Positions 25,816 to 34,627 of a stretch of 64,000 nt of DNA are shown here, piece after piece. Each line of letters starts with the position of its first letter. The first letter of the stretch is position 1. This stretch comes from Acidobacteriaceae bacterium (GTDB lineage Bacteria > Acidobacteriota > Terriglobia > Terriglobales > Acidobacteriaceae), in NCBI GenBank assembly GCA_021323655.1, contig JAJPKO010000048.1, forward strand, positions 1 through 64,000, written 5' to 3'. Both the position numbers and the translations under genes were made by a program. Below the pieces are notes generated by a model. The model searched no databases. It saw nothing but the letters and a program-made list of their open reading frames with translations, and was not told where the DNA came from.

Positions 25816-26730
25816 CTATTTCGGCTTGTTTCCACCATGCGGCAACAGCGGCCGCGACCGTCCGGTAGCGATTTCCAGAAAGGCCTGCGCCGCGCGCGTG
25901 AGCGTTTTATCTTTTCTGAAGACCAGCGCCAGTTCACGGTTCAGCCGCACGCCTTCCACCTTCAGCGTCTTCAGCAGCCCCGCGCGCTCATCGTCGCGTA
26001 CGTTGGACCGGGGCAGGAAACCCATTCCCAGGCCGGCCCCGATCAGGCGCTTCAGCAGCTCGCTTGAATCCACCTCCATCGCCACCCGTGGATTCACATC
26101 GTGCGTGCGGAAGAGGTCTTCAATCTGCTCGCGCTGGCGGCCATGCTTGGGCAAAAGCAGCGGATATTGCATCATTTCCGCAAACTTGATCTGCTCCCTC
26201 GCAGACAGGGGGTGCCCCTGGGGGATCGTGAGCGCGAGCTCGTCCTTGTGGATTACTTCGATCAGGAGCCGCGCATCCTTCACTGGAAGCGAGACCACTC
26301 CAAAGTCCACCTCGCGGTTCAGCACCGCCTCCAGGCTCTTCGACCGGTCGGCACGGACAATGGAAAGATTCACCCGGGTGTACTGCTTCTTGAACTGCGC
26401 AAAAACAATCGGAAGCACATAAAGGCTGGTGGCCTCATTCGCGCTGATGGAAATTTCGCCGCGCGGGGAGCGGTGCAGCTCGCCAATGGCCACCATAATG
26501 TGGCTCGAAGCCTGAAGGCAGTGCTCGGCAAATGGCTCAAACAGGCGTCCGGCAGCCGTAAACGTTACTTTGCCGCCATCACGGTCAAAAAGCCGCGCAC
26601 CCACCTCGTTTTCCAGCGACCGAATCTGCGCAGAGATGGCCGGCTGGGTCACGCCCAGCTTATCAGCAGCGCGGGAAAAGCTTTTCTGTCGGCTGACTTC
26701 CAGAAAGGTTCTTAACTGCTCAAAATCCAT
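25816..26730 (-). CDS. LysR-family transcriptional regulator
   Basis: A 304-residue LysR-type regulator: an N-terminal winged helix-turn-helix (MDFEQLRTFLEVSRQKSFSR, AADKLGVTQPAISAQIRSLE) and a periplasmic-binding-protein-like effector domain. LysR proteins usually control a divergent gene, but none lies upstream here, so the target is not evident. Sequences with the N-terminal FLEVSRQKSFSRAA occur among CysB/CynR-like members, which is not specific enough to name a ligand. Confidence 0.92.
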   Translation of the reverse strand: MDFEQLRTFLEVSRQKSFSRAADKLGVTQPAISAQIRSLENEVGARLFDRDGGKVTFTAAGRLFEPFAEHCLQASSHIMVAIGELHRSPRGEISISANEATSLYVLPIVFAQFKKQYTRVNLSIVRADRSKSLEAVLNREVDFGVVSLPVKDARLLIEVIHKDELALTIPQGHPLSAREQIKFAEMMQYPLLLPKHGRQREQIEDLFRTHDVNPRVAMEVDSSELLKRLIGAGLGMGFLPRSNVRDDERAGLLKTLKVEGVRLNRELALVFRKDKTLTRAAQAFLEIATGRSRPLLPHGGNKPK

Positions 26731-27119
26731 GCGGCCGGAACGTCCCTTTCAAGGTTGTGCTCTAAAGGTGCTGTTTATTCAGCTTATAACTCGCCGGATG
26801 CTCCCAGGGCCAGCATAAAGAACATTAATGAAAGAAATAACGCCGACCCGGTTCCCCTGATTCCACGTTACCAAAGTCAGTTGTTTTCACAAATGAAGAT
26901 GAGCTACGCTCCTGAAGGAACTTGGTTTAGGGTTAACGGAGCAGGAGCAAAGGCCTGCCATTGCGTCGCTTCGTGATGGACAAACCTGGTGGGCTCTCGC
27001 CGCAGGGTGGCGAAGGTAAACTCTATGTTTTCAATAGTTTGTATGTAAGCTACTTGTTTTCAGTACTTTAACATGCAAGTTATTGAAAAATGAGACTTTA
27101 TGAAAACCAACAAGGGGCG
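26731..27119. other. Intergenic region upstream of the LysR gene
   Basis: These 389 bases show no convincing gene. The first part must hold the LysR promoter. The stretch 27020-27110 is clearly AT-richer than its surroundings, with several in-frame stops in all frames. I saw no repeat, tRNA or terminator in it. Confidence 0.4.
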
Positions 27120-28574
27120 TCAGCGCTTCACGCGTCGTAGCACAGCCTGCGCCGCATGATAGCCGCACATGCCATGGACCCCGCCCAGCGGAGGCGTCGA
27201 AGCCGAACATAAATAGATGTTCGGGTCGGACGTGGCATAGAGCCTGCCTGTCGGACGGAAGGCCATCTGCCGCACCGAGATCGCCCCGCCGTTAATGTCG
27301 CCGCCGATGAGGTTCGCATCCATCGTCTCCAGAAATGCCGGCGATGAGGCATGGCGCGCCAGGATGCAGTCTCGGAAGCCCGGCGCAAAGCGTTCAATCT
27401 GTGCTTCAATCCGCTCTGCCATGTCCACTGTCGAGCCATTCGGCACATGGCAGTATGCCCAGGCAATGTGCTTTCCTTCCGGCGCGCGCGAAGGATCAAA
27501 CAACGTCGGCTGCGTCAGCAGAACAAAGGGCCGCTCCGGGTGCTGTCCCTGCCAGACGGCCCGCTCCGACGCGGCAATCTCGTCAAACGTGCCGCCAAGA
27601 TGCACCGTCCCCGCGCAGGCGCACTCTGCCGCCTTCCACGGAATCGGCGCGGAAAGCGCATAGTCCATCTTGAAGACACCCGGCCCATGGCGGAAGCGCC
27701 CCAGCTCCTGTCGAAACTCCGGTGTAAGCCGATTGCCCGCCATCGCGAGCAGCTGGCGCGGGCTCACGTCGCAGACCAGCACCGTATGCGGTGAAAAGCT
27801 CTCAAGCGACGTTATCGGCGAGCTGGTGTAGATGCTGCCGCCGAGCGACAGAAAGTAGTCCGCCAGCGCATTCACGGTGGATTGCGCTCCGCCCCGCGGC
27901 ATGGGCCAGCCCACCGCGTGCGCCGCCGCCGCCAGCAGCACTCCCCCCGATGCGCTCAGTGCCGCATCGAGTGGCAGAATCGAGTGTCCCGCGATCCCGG
28001 CAAACAGCGCGCGCGTGCGTTCTGACTGAAACCTGCGTGCAAACGCCTGCGCCGAAATCAGTGCATTCATCCCGAACCGCGCCATCAGTAGCGGATGCGC
28101 CGGAAAATGGATCGGCGGACGCAGCGCATCGCTCGCAATCTGTTCCCAATGTTCGGCAAACGGCGCAAAGGTCTTCCGCCAGCGCTTGCCATCCACGCCG
28201 AGCGCCGATGCAGCTTCGTCCAGATTGTGTTCCAGCATCACCGCCGTTCCGTCATCCAGAGGGTGCGCCAGCGGCGCAGACGGATGCACCCACGTGAGGC
28301 CGTGCTTTTCAAGCGGCAGCGACGAGAAGAACGGCGAACCGGCGGCCAGCGCGTGGATCGCCGACCCGAAATCATGCTGGAATCCAGGCAGCGTCAGCGG
28401 CATTGTGCGCGATGCGCCGCCAATCACAGGTTGCGCTTCGTAGATGTCCACCTGCCAGCCCGCCTGCACCAGAACAATCGCAGCGGCAAGGCCATTCGGG
28501 CCAGCACCTGCAACAACAGCGTGCGGCGGGTGCTGGTGCTTCGTTCCGATGAGCAGACTCGTGTCGTCACTCAT
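27120..28574 (-). CDS. FAD-dependent oxidoreductase, phytoene-dehydrogenase-like
   Basis: A 484-residue flavoprotein of the CrtI-like group. The dinucleotide-binding motif is VVAGAGPNGLAAAIVLVQAG (about 20-39), followed by YEAQPVIGGASRTMPL. The C-terminal FAD motif is PNIYLCSASTPPLGGVHGMC. ATG 28574 gives a normal N-terminus and overlaps the end of the lipase-maturation-factor gene by eight bases, so the two are translationally coupled. No carotenoid genes are near, so it probably acts on another lipid or isoprenoid; the substrate is unknown. Confidence 0.85.
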   Translation of the reverse strand: MSDDTSLLIGTKHQHPPHAVVAGAGPNGLAAAIVLVQAGWQVDIYEAQPVIGGASRTMPLTLPGFQHDFGSAIHALAAGSPFFSSLPLEKHGLTWVHPSAPLAHPLDDGTAVMLEHNLDEAASALGVDGKRWRKTFAPFAEHWEQIASDALRPPIHFPAHPLLMARFGMNALISAQAFARRFQSERTRALFAGIAGHSILPLDAALSASGGVLLAAAAHAVGWPMPRGGAQSTVNALADYFLSLGGSIYTSSPITSLESFSPHTVLVCDVSPRQLLAMAGNRLTPEFRQELGRFRHGPGVFKMDYALSAPIPWKAAECACAGTVHLGGTFDEIAASERAVWQGQHPERPFVLLTQPTLFDPSRAPEGKHIAWAYCHVPNGSTVDMAERIEAQIERFAPGFRDCILARHASSPAFLETMDANLIGGDINGGAISVRQMAFRPTGRLYATSDPNIYLCSASTPPLGGVHGMCGYHAAQAVLRRVKR

Positions 28575-30183
28575 GGGGCGGCAAGGGCTCCGGCCATTGG
28601 ACGGCACTGAATTTGCCGTCTGCATTGATTGTAAGCACAGGCGCGTACAGTCCAAGAAGCTGACGCCTCCACCACAGTCCGCTCGCGCGTTTCTGCTGCA
28701 TGGACGTGAACCAATACTGCCACAGCACTGCCCGAACATACTTCGGCGGCGACTGCGCAAACGGATTTCCGCCAAACAGAGAAAGCGTATCGCGGCTGTT
28801 TTTCAGTAGCCGCTCTTCCGTCAGCGGAACCAGCGAGTTCTGCTGCCAGCTCCCCAGCGATGCAAACCACAGGTTCCAGTCAAAGCGCGGCTGGTAAGGC
28901 GCATAGATGCGCGGCGGCTCATCCACTCTTTGCGGTTTATAGCGGAACGGATACGCGGTCCAGTTCTGCCCATCGTTCGACCCTTGAAACTCAATCTCAT
29001 AACGTCCGCGCGTCATTACCGCAAAGAGCCCATACTGGTTTGCAACGCGGAACGGCTCCAGAACCGCCACCGGAGCATAGGGAATCGGCGCCTCACGCCA
29101 GACCATGTGAACAAGCTCAGACGTCGTGGCATAAAAGACCCAGGAGAGACATAGAGTGCTGAGAGCGTAAGTCAGAGCATCACGCTTTCGCGCAGGTATC
29201 CCACGAACGGATGGAGCATTGGCTTCATTCGAGGATTCCAGGGTGCCCCATCCCTGGCGCAGCGAAGGGTGAGATTCTGTGAACCTTTGCGGCGCAAATC
29301 GCCACAAAAATTGATCATCCAGCAGAAGAAAGCCCAGCGCCAGCACCAGGTAATTCAGAAACGTGTAATTCGCCGTAAGAATCACAATCATCTCCCACGG
29401 CGTCACAACCCAGAAACAGATAAGCCGGAAGTGGCGCGGAAAGAACAGCAGAAAGACGATCACCAGCTCCATTACCAGTGTTGCGCCCGTCGCCGTTGCC
29501 TGAAACCAGTGCGGAAGGTGCTGCATGTACCATCCCACCCACGTTGGCAGCGGGCAATTCTGGTAGTACTCGTCCATTGCGGTAAAGTGCCGCCACTCCG
29601 GGTCGCCGCTCAGCAGCTTCACCAGCCCCGACTCGAAATAAATACGGAATCACTCCCACTGGAGCAGAAACAGGCCCGCCGACGACGGCGGAGTCGTTGT
29701 GCCCAGTCCGGGCCACAGCCCGCGCGGCGCAAAAAACAGCGAAATGAACCCGGCCTCCAGCAACATTCCGTCCGACTGATAATTTGAAAAATCTCCGGCA
29801 GCCGTCACAAATGAAAGAAAGCACAAGAAGCAGATGAACAGCGTCATGCGCGGCCAGACATTCGCAACCACGAGCAGCGACGCAATCAGCCCCGCGATCG
29901 TCACCGCCATCAGCATATGGTTGCCGCTCGAAAACCAGAAGAGCGAAGATACAAACCAGAACCGCTCCCATCCCGGAAACGAACGCGCCACGGCAGCAAG
30001 ATACTTCTGCGCGGGCAGCACGCCATCCGGCCCGATCAGCCCGCGAATCTGGAAGAGAAGCGAATAAAACGCAGAGAAATAGATCAGCCCCAGCGCACGC
30101 AGAAAGATCCATCGCGGCAGCAGATGGCCCTGCTTCTCCGGCCCGAAGATCCTGTAAAACAGCCGCTGGGCTGCATTCGCCAT
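28567..30183 (-). pseudogene. Lipase maturation factor (LMF1-like) membrane protein split by an in-frame TGA
   Basis: LMF proteins are polytopic membrane proteins; the vertebrate member folds secreted lipases. The N-terminal half (ATG 30183, FYRIFGPEKQGHLLPRWIFL, GPDGVLPAQKYL, DFSNYQSDGMLLEAGF) reads to LLQWE and then TGA at 29650-29652. The same frame continues FRIYFESGLVKLLSGDPEWR, PLPTWVGWYMQHLPHWF and FRYKPQRVDEPPRIYAPYQP to a stop at 28567. The TGA occupies a position where relatives most plausibly have Trp (TGG to TGA). The whole reading is 538 codons, normal for the family. Either a one-base decay event or a base error; the downstream oxidoreductase is coupled to it. Confidence 0.85.
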
Positions 30184-30224
30184 GAATGTAGGACATAATA
30201 GCTGTTCCAGCAGGTTGCTGCGCA

Positions 30225-30947
30225 ATGATAGAAAAACCACGCACACGAACCGGACTTGAACGGGCACTGAAAGTGGCGGGAAACCCGGAGCGCGCCGCCT
30301 TTGTGGCCCGTTATTTCAAGACCGGAAAAGGTGAATATGGCGAGGGCGACGTCTTCCTCGGAATCCCTGTTCCAGTACTGCGAAAGACCGCGCTTGCTTA
30401 TCGGCATCTTGGTTTTCCTGAGTTGCAGCGACTGCTCGATTCAAAAATCCATGAGCACCGCGCCGCTGCTCTGGAAATTCTTGTCGCGCAATACAAACGC
30501 GGCGATGAGAAGCTGCGCAAAGCGATCGTCGCCTTCTACCTGAAGAACACGGCCCGCATCAACAACTGGGACCTGGTGGACCTCTCCTGCAGAGCGATCC
30601 TCGGTGCGCACCTGAAAACGCGGCCCCGGACAATTTTGCGCAGATTGGCGAAATCGAAAAGCCTGTGGGAGCGGCGCATCGCCATGGTTTCTACCATGGC
30701 CCTGGTGTGGGAGGGAGAACTCGACGATGCGCTCGTGATTGCACAGATGCTGCTCAGCGACCAGCACGACCTGATGCACAAAGCCATTGGCTGGGTGCTG
30801 CGCGAAGTGGGTCTCGTGGACCGGGCCGTACTTCTGGCGTTCCTTAAAACACATTACGCGCAGCTTCCGCGCACCACGCTGCGCTATGCCATCGAACACT
30901 GTCCGCCTGCGCGGCGCAAACAGATGCTGGCTGGCATTTTCGAGTAG
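30225..30947 (+). CDS. DNA alkylation repair protein (AlkD-like)
   Basis: A 240-residue all-helical HEAT-like protein of the AlkD DNA-glycosylase family, which removes bulky cationic alkyl adducts. Family motifs: GEGDVFLGIPVPVLRKTALA, LEILVAQYKRGDEK, ARINNWDLVDLSC (with the key Trp/Asp) and KAIGWVLREVGLVDR. It starts 41 bases from the divergent LMF gene and is followed by the exopolysaccharide cluster, with which it has no obvious link. Confidence 0.92.
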   Translation: MIEKPRTRTGLERALKVAGNPERAAFVARYFKTGKGEYGEGDVFLGIPVPVLRKTALAYRHLGFPELQRLLDSKIHEHRAAALEILVAQYKRGDEKLRKAIVAFYLKNTARINNWDLVDLSCRAILGAHLKTRPRTILRRLAKSKSLWERRIAMVSTMALVWEGELDDALVIAQMLLSDQHDLMHKAIGWVLREVGLVDRAVLLAFLKTHYAQLPRTTLRYAIEHCPPARRKQMLAGIFE

Positions 30948-31027
30948 CTTCATTACTTCGGGAATGTTTCAGCGCGAGCGCTTCCTCTGTATGCTTTGAG
31001 CAAATTCCGTCCTGAGGAAAGATGTAA

Positions 31028-31933
31028 TTGCTGGTAAGCGCAGTCATTCCGACGCTGGCAAGGCCAGAGTGCGTCGTGCGTGCGGTGCAGAGCGCGCTGG
31101 CGCAGAGCTATGCGCCCCTGGAAGTCATTGTCGTCGTAGACGGTCCGGACGAAGCGACCCAGCAGTCACTTGGCAAAATCTTTGATCCGCGGCTGAAGGT
31201 TATCGCTCTCAGGGAAAATGCAGGCGGCGCCGAAGCCCGCAATATCGGCGTTCGCGCTGCGAGCGGCGAATGGATTGCTTTTCTGGACGATGATGACGAG
31301 TGGCTTCCGCCGAAGCTTGAACGCCAGATGCGTACTGTCCTCGAATCGTCTGTGAAGTATCCGGTCATCAGCTCGCGGCTGATCGCGGAACGCATTCTGC
31401 CGCGCAGGATTTACAGGCCTGGAGGCGACATCAGCGAATATCTCTTCTGCCGCAGGAGCTTCTGCTATGGCGAGGGGATGCTTCAGACCTCAACCTTGCT
31501 CGCGAAACGCGAACTGCTTCTTGAAGTCCCATTTCAGAAGGACCTCAAGCGACACCAGGACTGGGACTGGCTTCTGCGCGTTGCCGGGCGCAGCGACGTG
31601 GAGATGAGGATGCTGCCGGACGCGCTCACCCGAATGACCGCCCAAACCGGAGCGAGCGTCAGCACCTCCGGTGACTGGCGCATTTCGCTCGAGTGGGCGC
31701 GGTCGAGACGGGAACAGATGAGCGCGAAGGCCTACTCCTTCTTCATCACTACCGAATGCGTGACGCGCGCGCGCAAGGCCCGGGTGGGTCACCGGGTGAT
31801 ATTGGAGCTTTTGGCTGAATGTTTCCGGCGCGGAGATGCCACCTTCCGGCAGATGCTGCTGTTTCTGCTCTTCTGCGCCAAGCCTGTAGAAAAACGTTCA
31901 CCTGAAACCAAAACCATAGAAATGGCTGTTTGA
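31028..31933 (+). CDS. Glycosyltransferase family 2
   Basis: A 301-residue GT-A fold transferase: SAVIPTLARPECVVRAVQSA at the start, VVVDGPDEATQQSL, AGGAEARNIGVRAA and the metal-binding DxD region AFLDDDDEW (D87-D90). It should add one sugar from a nucleotide donor to a growing glycan. TTG 31028 is used as start, with GAGGAAAG upstream. It is the first of three genes read together with the SIS isomerase (2 bases on) and the phosphatase. Confidence 0.88.
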   Translation: MLVSAVIPTLARPECVVRAVQSALAQSYAPLEVIVVVDGPDEATQQSLGKIFDPRLKVIALRENAGGAEARNIGVRAASGEWIAFLDDDDEWLPPKLERQMRTVLESSVKYPVISSRLIAERILPRRIYRPGGDISEYLFCRRSFCYGEGMLQTSTLLAKRELLLEVPFQKDLKRHQDWDWLLRVAGRSDVEMRMLPDALTRMTAQTGASVSTSGDWRISLEWARSRREQMSAKAYSFFITTECVTRARKARVGHRVILELLAECFRRGDATFRQMLLFLLFCAKPVEKRSPETKTIEMAV

Positions 31934-31935
31934 TC

Positions 31936-32541
31936 ATGAGATACACAGAGCGCTTTCTCGGGGAAACGTTGACCGCCGTGCAATTGCTGGATACGGAAAA
32001 AATTGAAGAAATGGTTTCGCTGCTGGCGGATATCCGCCAGAACGGCGGCCGCGTCTTCTTTCTCGGCGTTGGCGGAGGCGCGGGCCACGCCAGCCATGCA
32101 GTCAATGACTTCCGCAAGATCGCAGGCATGGAATGCTATTCGCCCAGCGACAACGTGTCCGAACTTACAGCCCGAATCAATGACGACGGATGGGAAAGCT
32201 GCTACGCAAACTGGCTGCGTGGCAGCAGAATCAATCCGCAGGACGCGGTCTTTGTTTTCTCGGTCGGCGGAGGAAACCGTGAGCGCCAGATCAGCATGAA
32301 CCTTGTACGCAGTCTGGAGCTGGCAGAACGTGTCGGCGCACGCGTTCTTGGCGTCGTCGGTCGGGACGGCGGTTATACGGCGCAAGTCGCCGATGCCTGC
32401 CTCATTATTCCCACAATTTCGGATGATACCGTCACGCCGCTTGTTGAAGCGCTGCAGGCGGTCGTCTGGCACCTTCTGGTTTCGCACCCGCGTCTGAAGG
32501 CGAACGAGATGAAGTGGGAATCTGAAGCGGTGCTGGTGTGA
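31936..32541 (+). CDS. SIS-domain isomerase, GmhA-like sedoheptulose 7-phosphate isomerase
   Basis: A 201-residue SIS-domain protein. It has VFFLGVGGGAGHASHAVNDF (40-59), ELTARINDDGWESCYANWL and VFSVGGGNRERQ, matching positions of the GmhA phosphosugar-binding loops although the loops are not the classic GNGGSA form. Next to phosphatase, kinase and nucleotidyltransferase genes of the heptose route, the likely reaction is sedoheptulose 7-phosphate to D-glycero-D-manno-heptose 7-phosphate. The next gene starts inside its stop codon (GTGA). Confidence 0.85.
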   Translation: MRYTERFLGETLTAVQLLDTEKIEEMVSLLADIRQNGGRVFFLGVGGGAGHASHAVNDFRKIAGMECYSPSDNVSELTARINDDGWESCYANWLRGSRINPQDAVFVFSVGGGNRERQISMNLVRSLELAERVGARVLGVVGRDGGYTAQVADACLIIPTISDDTVTPLVEALQAVVWHLLVSHPRLKANEMKWESEAVLV

Positions 32542-33119
32542 AGCGGGCCGTTTTTCTAGACCGCGATGGCACGCTAAACCGCAACATCTGGAACCCGGAC
32601 ACAAACGCATTTGAGTCGCCGCTCACACCCGAACACATGGAACTGCTGCCTGGCGCAGGGGCTGCGCTAAAGCTTCTGCGGCAAGCCGGTTTTCTTCTCG
32701 TACTCGTCTCAAACCAGCCAAACGCGGCGAAGGGCAAAGCAACTATGCAGATGCTCGACGCCATTCACGAACGCTTCGAGGGCCTTCTGCGCGAAGAAGG
32801 CATCGCGCTCGATGCAGTCTACTACTGCTTCCATCACCCGGACTTTAGTGGGCCGTGCGAATGCCGCAAGCCATCGCCGTATTTTCTTTTAAAGGCGCGG
32901 AACCGTTTCGGCATGGACCTCGTCGCTTCATGGATGATTGGCGACCGCATCAGCGATGTGCAATGCGGCCGTGCTGCCGGAACGAGATGCATCTTCCTTA
33001 CGCAGGAGAAGGGAACGGACATTCCGGCAGACTACCTGGCGCCTGATGTATGGTCAGGCGCGCAGATCATCCTCGAGGATCAGGCTGTCAGGGCCACGGG
33101 TCGGCGCGTGTCAATCTGA
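32538..33119 (+). CDS. gmhB: D-glycero-D-manno-heptose 1,7-bisphosphate 7-phosphatase (HAD family)
   Basis: A 193-residue HAD-IIIA phosphatase: catalytic aspartates D8 and D10 in VFLDRDGTLNRN, VLVSNQ motif II, and a zinc cluster C97, H99, C107, C109 in YYCFHHPDFSGPCECRKPSP, diagnostic of the GmhB group. MIGDRISDVQCGRAAGT closes the site. It removes the C7 phosphate to give heptose 1-phosphate. It starts with GTG overlapping the upstream stop by four bases, and its last 40 bases overlap the converging transaldolase gene. Confidence 0.92.
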   Translation: MKRAVFLDRDGTLNRNIWNPDTNAFESPLTPEHMELLPGAGAALKLLRQAGFLLVLVSNQPNAAKGKATMQMLDAIHERFEGLLREEGIALDAVYYCFHHPDFSGPCECRKPSPYFLLKARNRFGMDLVASWMIGDRISDVQCGRAAGTRCIFLTQEKGTDIPADYLAPDVWSGAQIILEDQAVRATGRRVSI

Positions 33120-33826
33120 TACGAAGCGGTGCAGGCGTCTTTATAGAACATCCTTACTGTTTCCCTGGAGTACTCATCAAGGTCCTTCCCCACCAGGTCC
33201 AGCTTGGCCAGAATTTCCGGAAGCAGGGTGATAATGTCACAGCCAGCCTCATCGGCCTGAAAAATATTGAGCAGTTCGCGCGGGCTCGCCCACAAAAGCT
33301 CAACGTTTGGCGCAGATGAGAGTATCCGGGCCGCCTGCCGCATGATGGGCGATGGGTCTACTCCCGTATCGGCAATTCTGCCGGCAAATACAGAGATGAT
33401 TGCCGGAGTAGAGGGATCGAGGCAGGCGGCGACGTGCTCCACCTGGTTGAGTGTGAAGAGCGCGGTCACATTCAACCGCACTCCGGCGCGTGACAAGTTG
33501 CGCAGTACGGGCCCCATGAATGCTCCCCACGTGTTTGTCACTGGGACTTTTACATATATATTCCTGCCCCAGCCGGCGATAGCCAGTGCCTGCTCCTCGA
33601 TGGTCTCAGGGTCATCGGCCAGAACTTCAAAGGAAATGGGGCGGTCCGGGATGGCCCTGATCAGCTGACGGGCAAATGCTTCGTAGTCCAGGATGCGCGC
33701 CTTTCGCACCAGAGTGGGATTGGTTGTGAATCCCTGAATCCGCGGATCGGCAGACCATGTGAGGAGGCTGCTGAAATCTGCTGCATCGCAAAAGAGCTTG
33801 ATGTGAAGGTCGTTGATAGGATCCAT
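33080..33826 (-). CDS. Transaldolase-family protein
   Basis: A 248-residue single-domain TIM-barrel aldolase. It has the signature GFTTNPTLVRKA (32-43) and the Schiff-base lysine K93 in NIYVKVPVTNTWG. It resembles fructose-6-phosphate aldolase/short transaldolases. Lying in a heptose locus, it could make sedoheptulose 7-phosphate for the isomerase, which is inference. It starts three bases after the stop of the WecB-type transferase and converges on gmhB with a 40-base overlap. Confidence 0.87.
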   Translation of the reverse strand: MDPINDLHIKLFCDAADFSSLLTWSADPRIQGFTTNPTLVRKARILDYEAFARQLIRAIPDRPISFEVLADDPETIEEQALAIAGWGRNIYVKVPVTNTWGAFMGPVLRNLSRAGVRLNVTALFTLNQVEHVAACLDPSTPAIISVFAGRIADTGVDPSPIMRQAARILSSAPNVELLWASPRELLNIFQADEAGCDIITLLPEILAKLDLVGKDLDEYSRETVRMFYKDACTASYQIDTRRPVALTA

Positions 33827-33829
33827 GGT

Positions 33830-34627
33830 TTATGCCTGCAACTCCGGTTGTACGTGGTGAAATCTATGGGGTAACAGCTTCTGTCTCAGTACGAGATAGA
33901 TGAAATATGTATTTCCGAACAGATATCTGCGCCAGAGCCGGCGGGGTTCGCGCAACAGGCGATAGAGCCATTCCACACCCAGCTTGTGTGCCCAGCCAGG
34001 AGCGCGCCTGCGCAGGCCCGCCTGCGTATCAAATGCAGCACCGACGGACATGGCTGCGCCAATGGGCAGCGATGGGCAGTTTTCGTGCATCCAGATTTCC
34101 TGTTTTGGGGCACCGAAGGCGACGAAGAGCAGGTCTGGCGCTGCCGCGGTAATTGTCTTGCGTATGCGTGCGTTCTCTTCAGGGTCGTGCTCAAATCCCA
34201 GCGGCGGGCAATATGTACCGGCGATGATGAGCCTGGGGTATTTTCGTCTCAGTCGTTGCGCCGCAAGATGCGCAGCCATCGGCAGTCCTCCCAGCAGGAA
34301 GACGCTGAGGCCATGCAATGCGGCCGCCGCGCAAAGGCGTTCCATCAGGTCTCCGCCCGTGACACGAGTCTGGAGCGGAGCGCCGAGCAGACGTGAAGCA
34401 AGAACCACTGAAATTCCGTCGGGTATGCTCAGGTCGGAAGCACGCAAAGCTTTAGCGAATGCCATGTTGTTCTGGGCCAGGGTGACAAGCTGCGCATTCG
34501 GCCCCAGGATGAGCAACGGCCTGGACTTCTGCTTGCGGGCGTTGTCCACAATTTGTGTCGCTGCTTTTTCGAGGGTCGTTGAGTCAACGGGAACACCGGC
34601 GATCCAGCAGCGTGTGTTGTTTTTCAT
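33830..34627 (-). CDS. WecB/TagA/CpsF-family glycosyltransferase (GT26)
   Basis: A 265-residue GT26 enzyme: GVPVDSTTLEKAATQIVDNA, SDLSIPDGISVVLASRL, VTGGDLMERLC and the strongly conserved FVAFGAPKQEIWMHEN. Relatives add ManNAcA, ManNAc or glucose to a lipid-linked first sugar, an early step of polysaccharide repeat-unit assembly. ATG overlaps the upstream glycosyltransferase stop (ATGA), so the two are coupled. Confidence 0.93.
   Translation of the reverse strand: MKNNTRCWIAGVPVDSTTLEKAATQIVDNARKQKSRPLLILGPNAQLVTLAQNNMAFAKALRASDLSIPDGISVVLASRLLGAPLQTRVTGGDLMERLCAAAALHGLSVFLLGGLPMAAHLAAQRLRRKYPRLIIAGTYCPPLGFEHDPEENARIRKTITAAAPDLLFVAFGAPKQEIWMHENCPSLPIGAAMSVGAAFDTQAGLRRRAPGWAHKLGVEWLYRLLREPRRLWRRYLFGNTYFIYLVLRQKLLPHRFHHVQPELQA

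Noticed and set aside
26755-26976. A 73-codon plus-strand reading frame upstream of the LysR gene
   Set aside because: No ribosome-binding site, low-complexity composition and no recognisable family; treated as intergenic.
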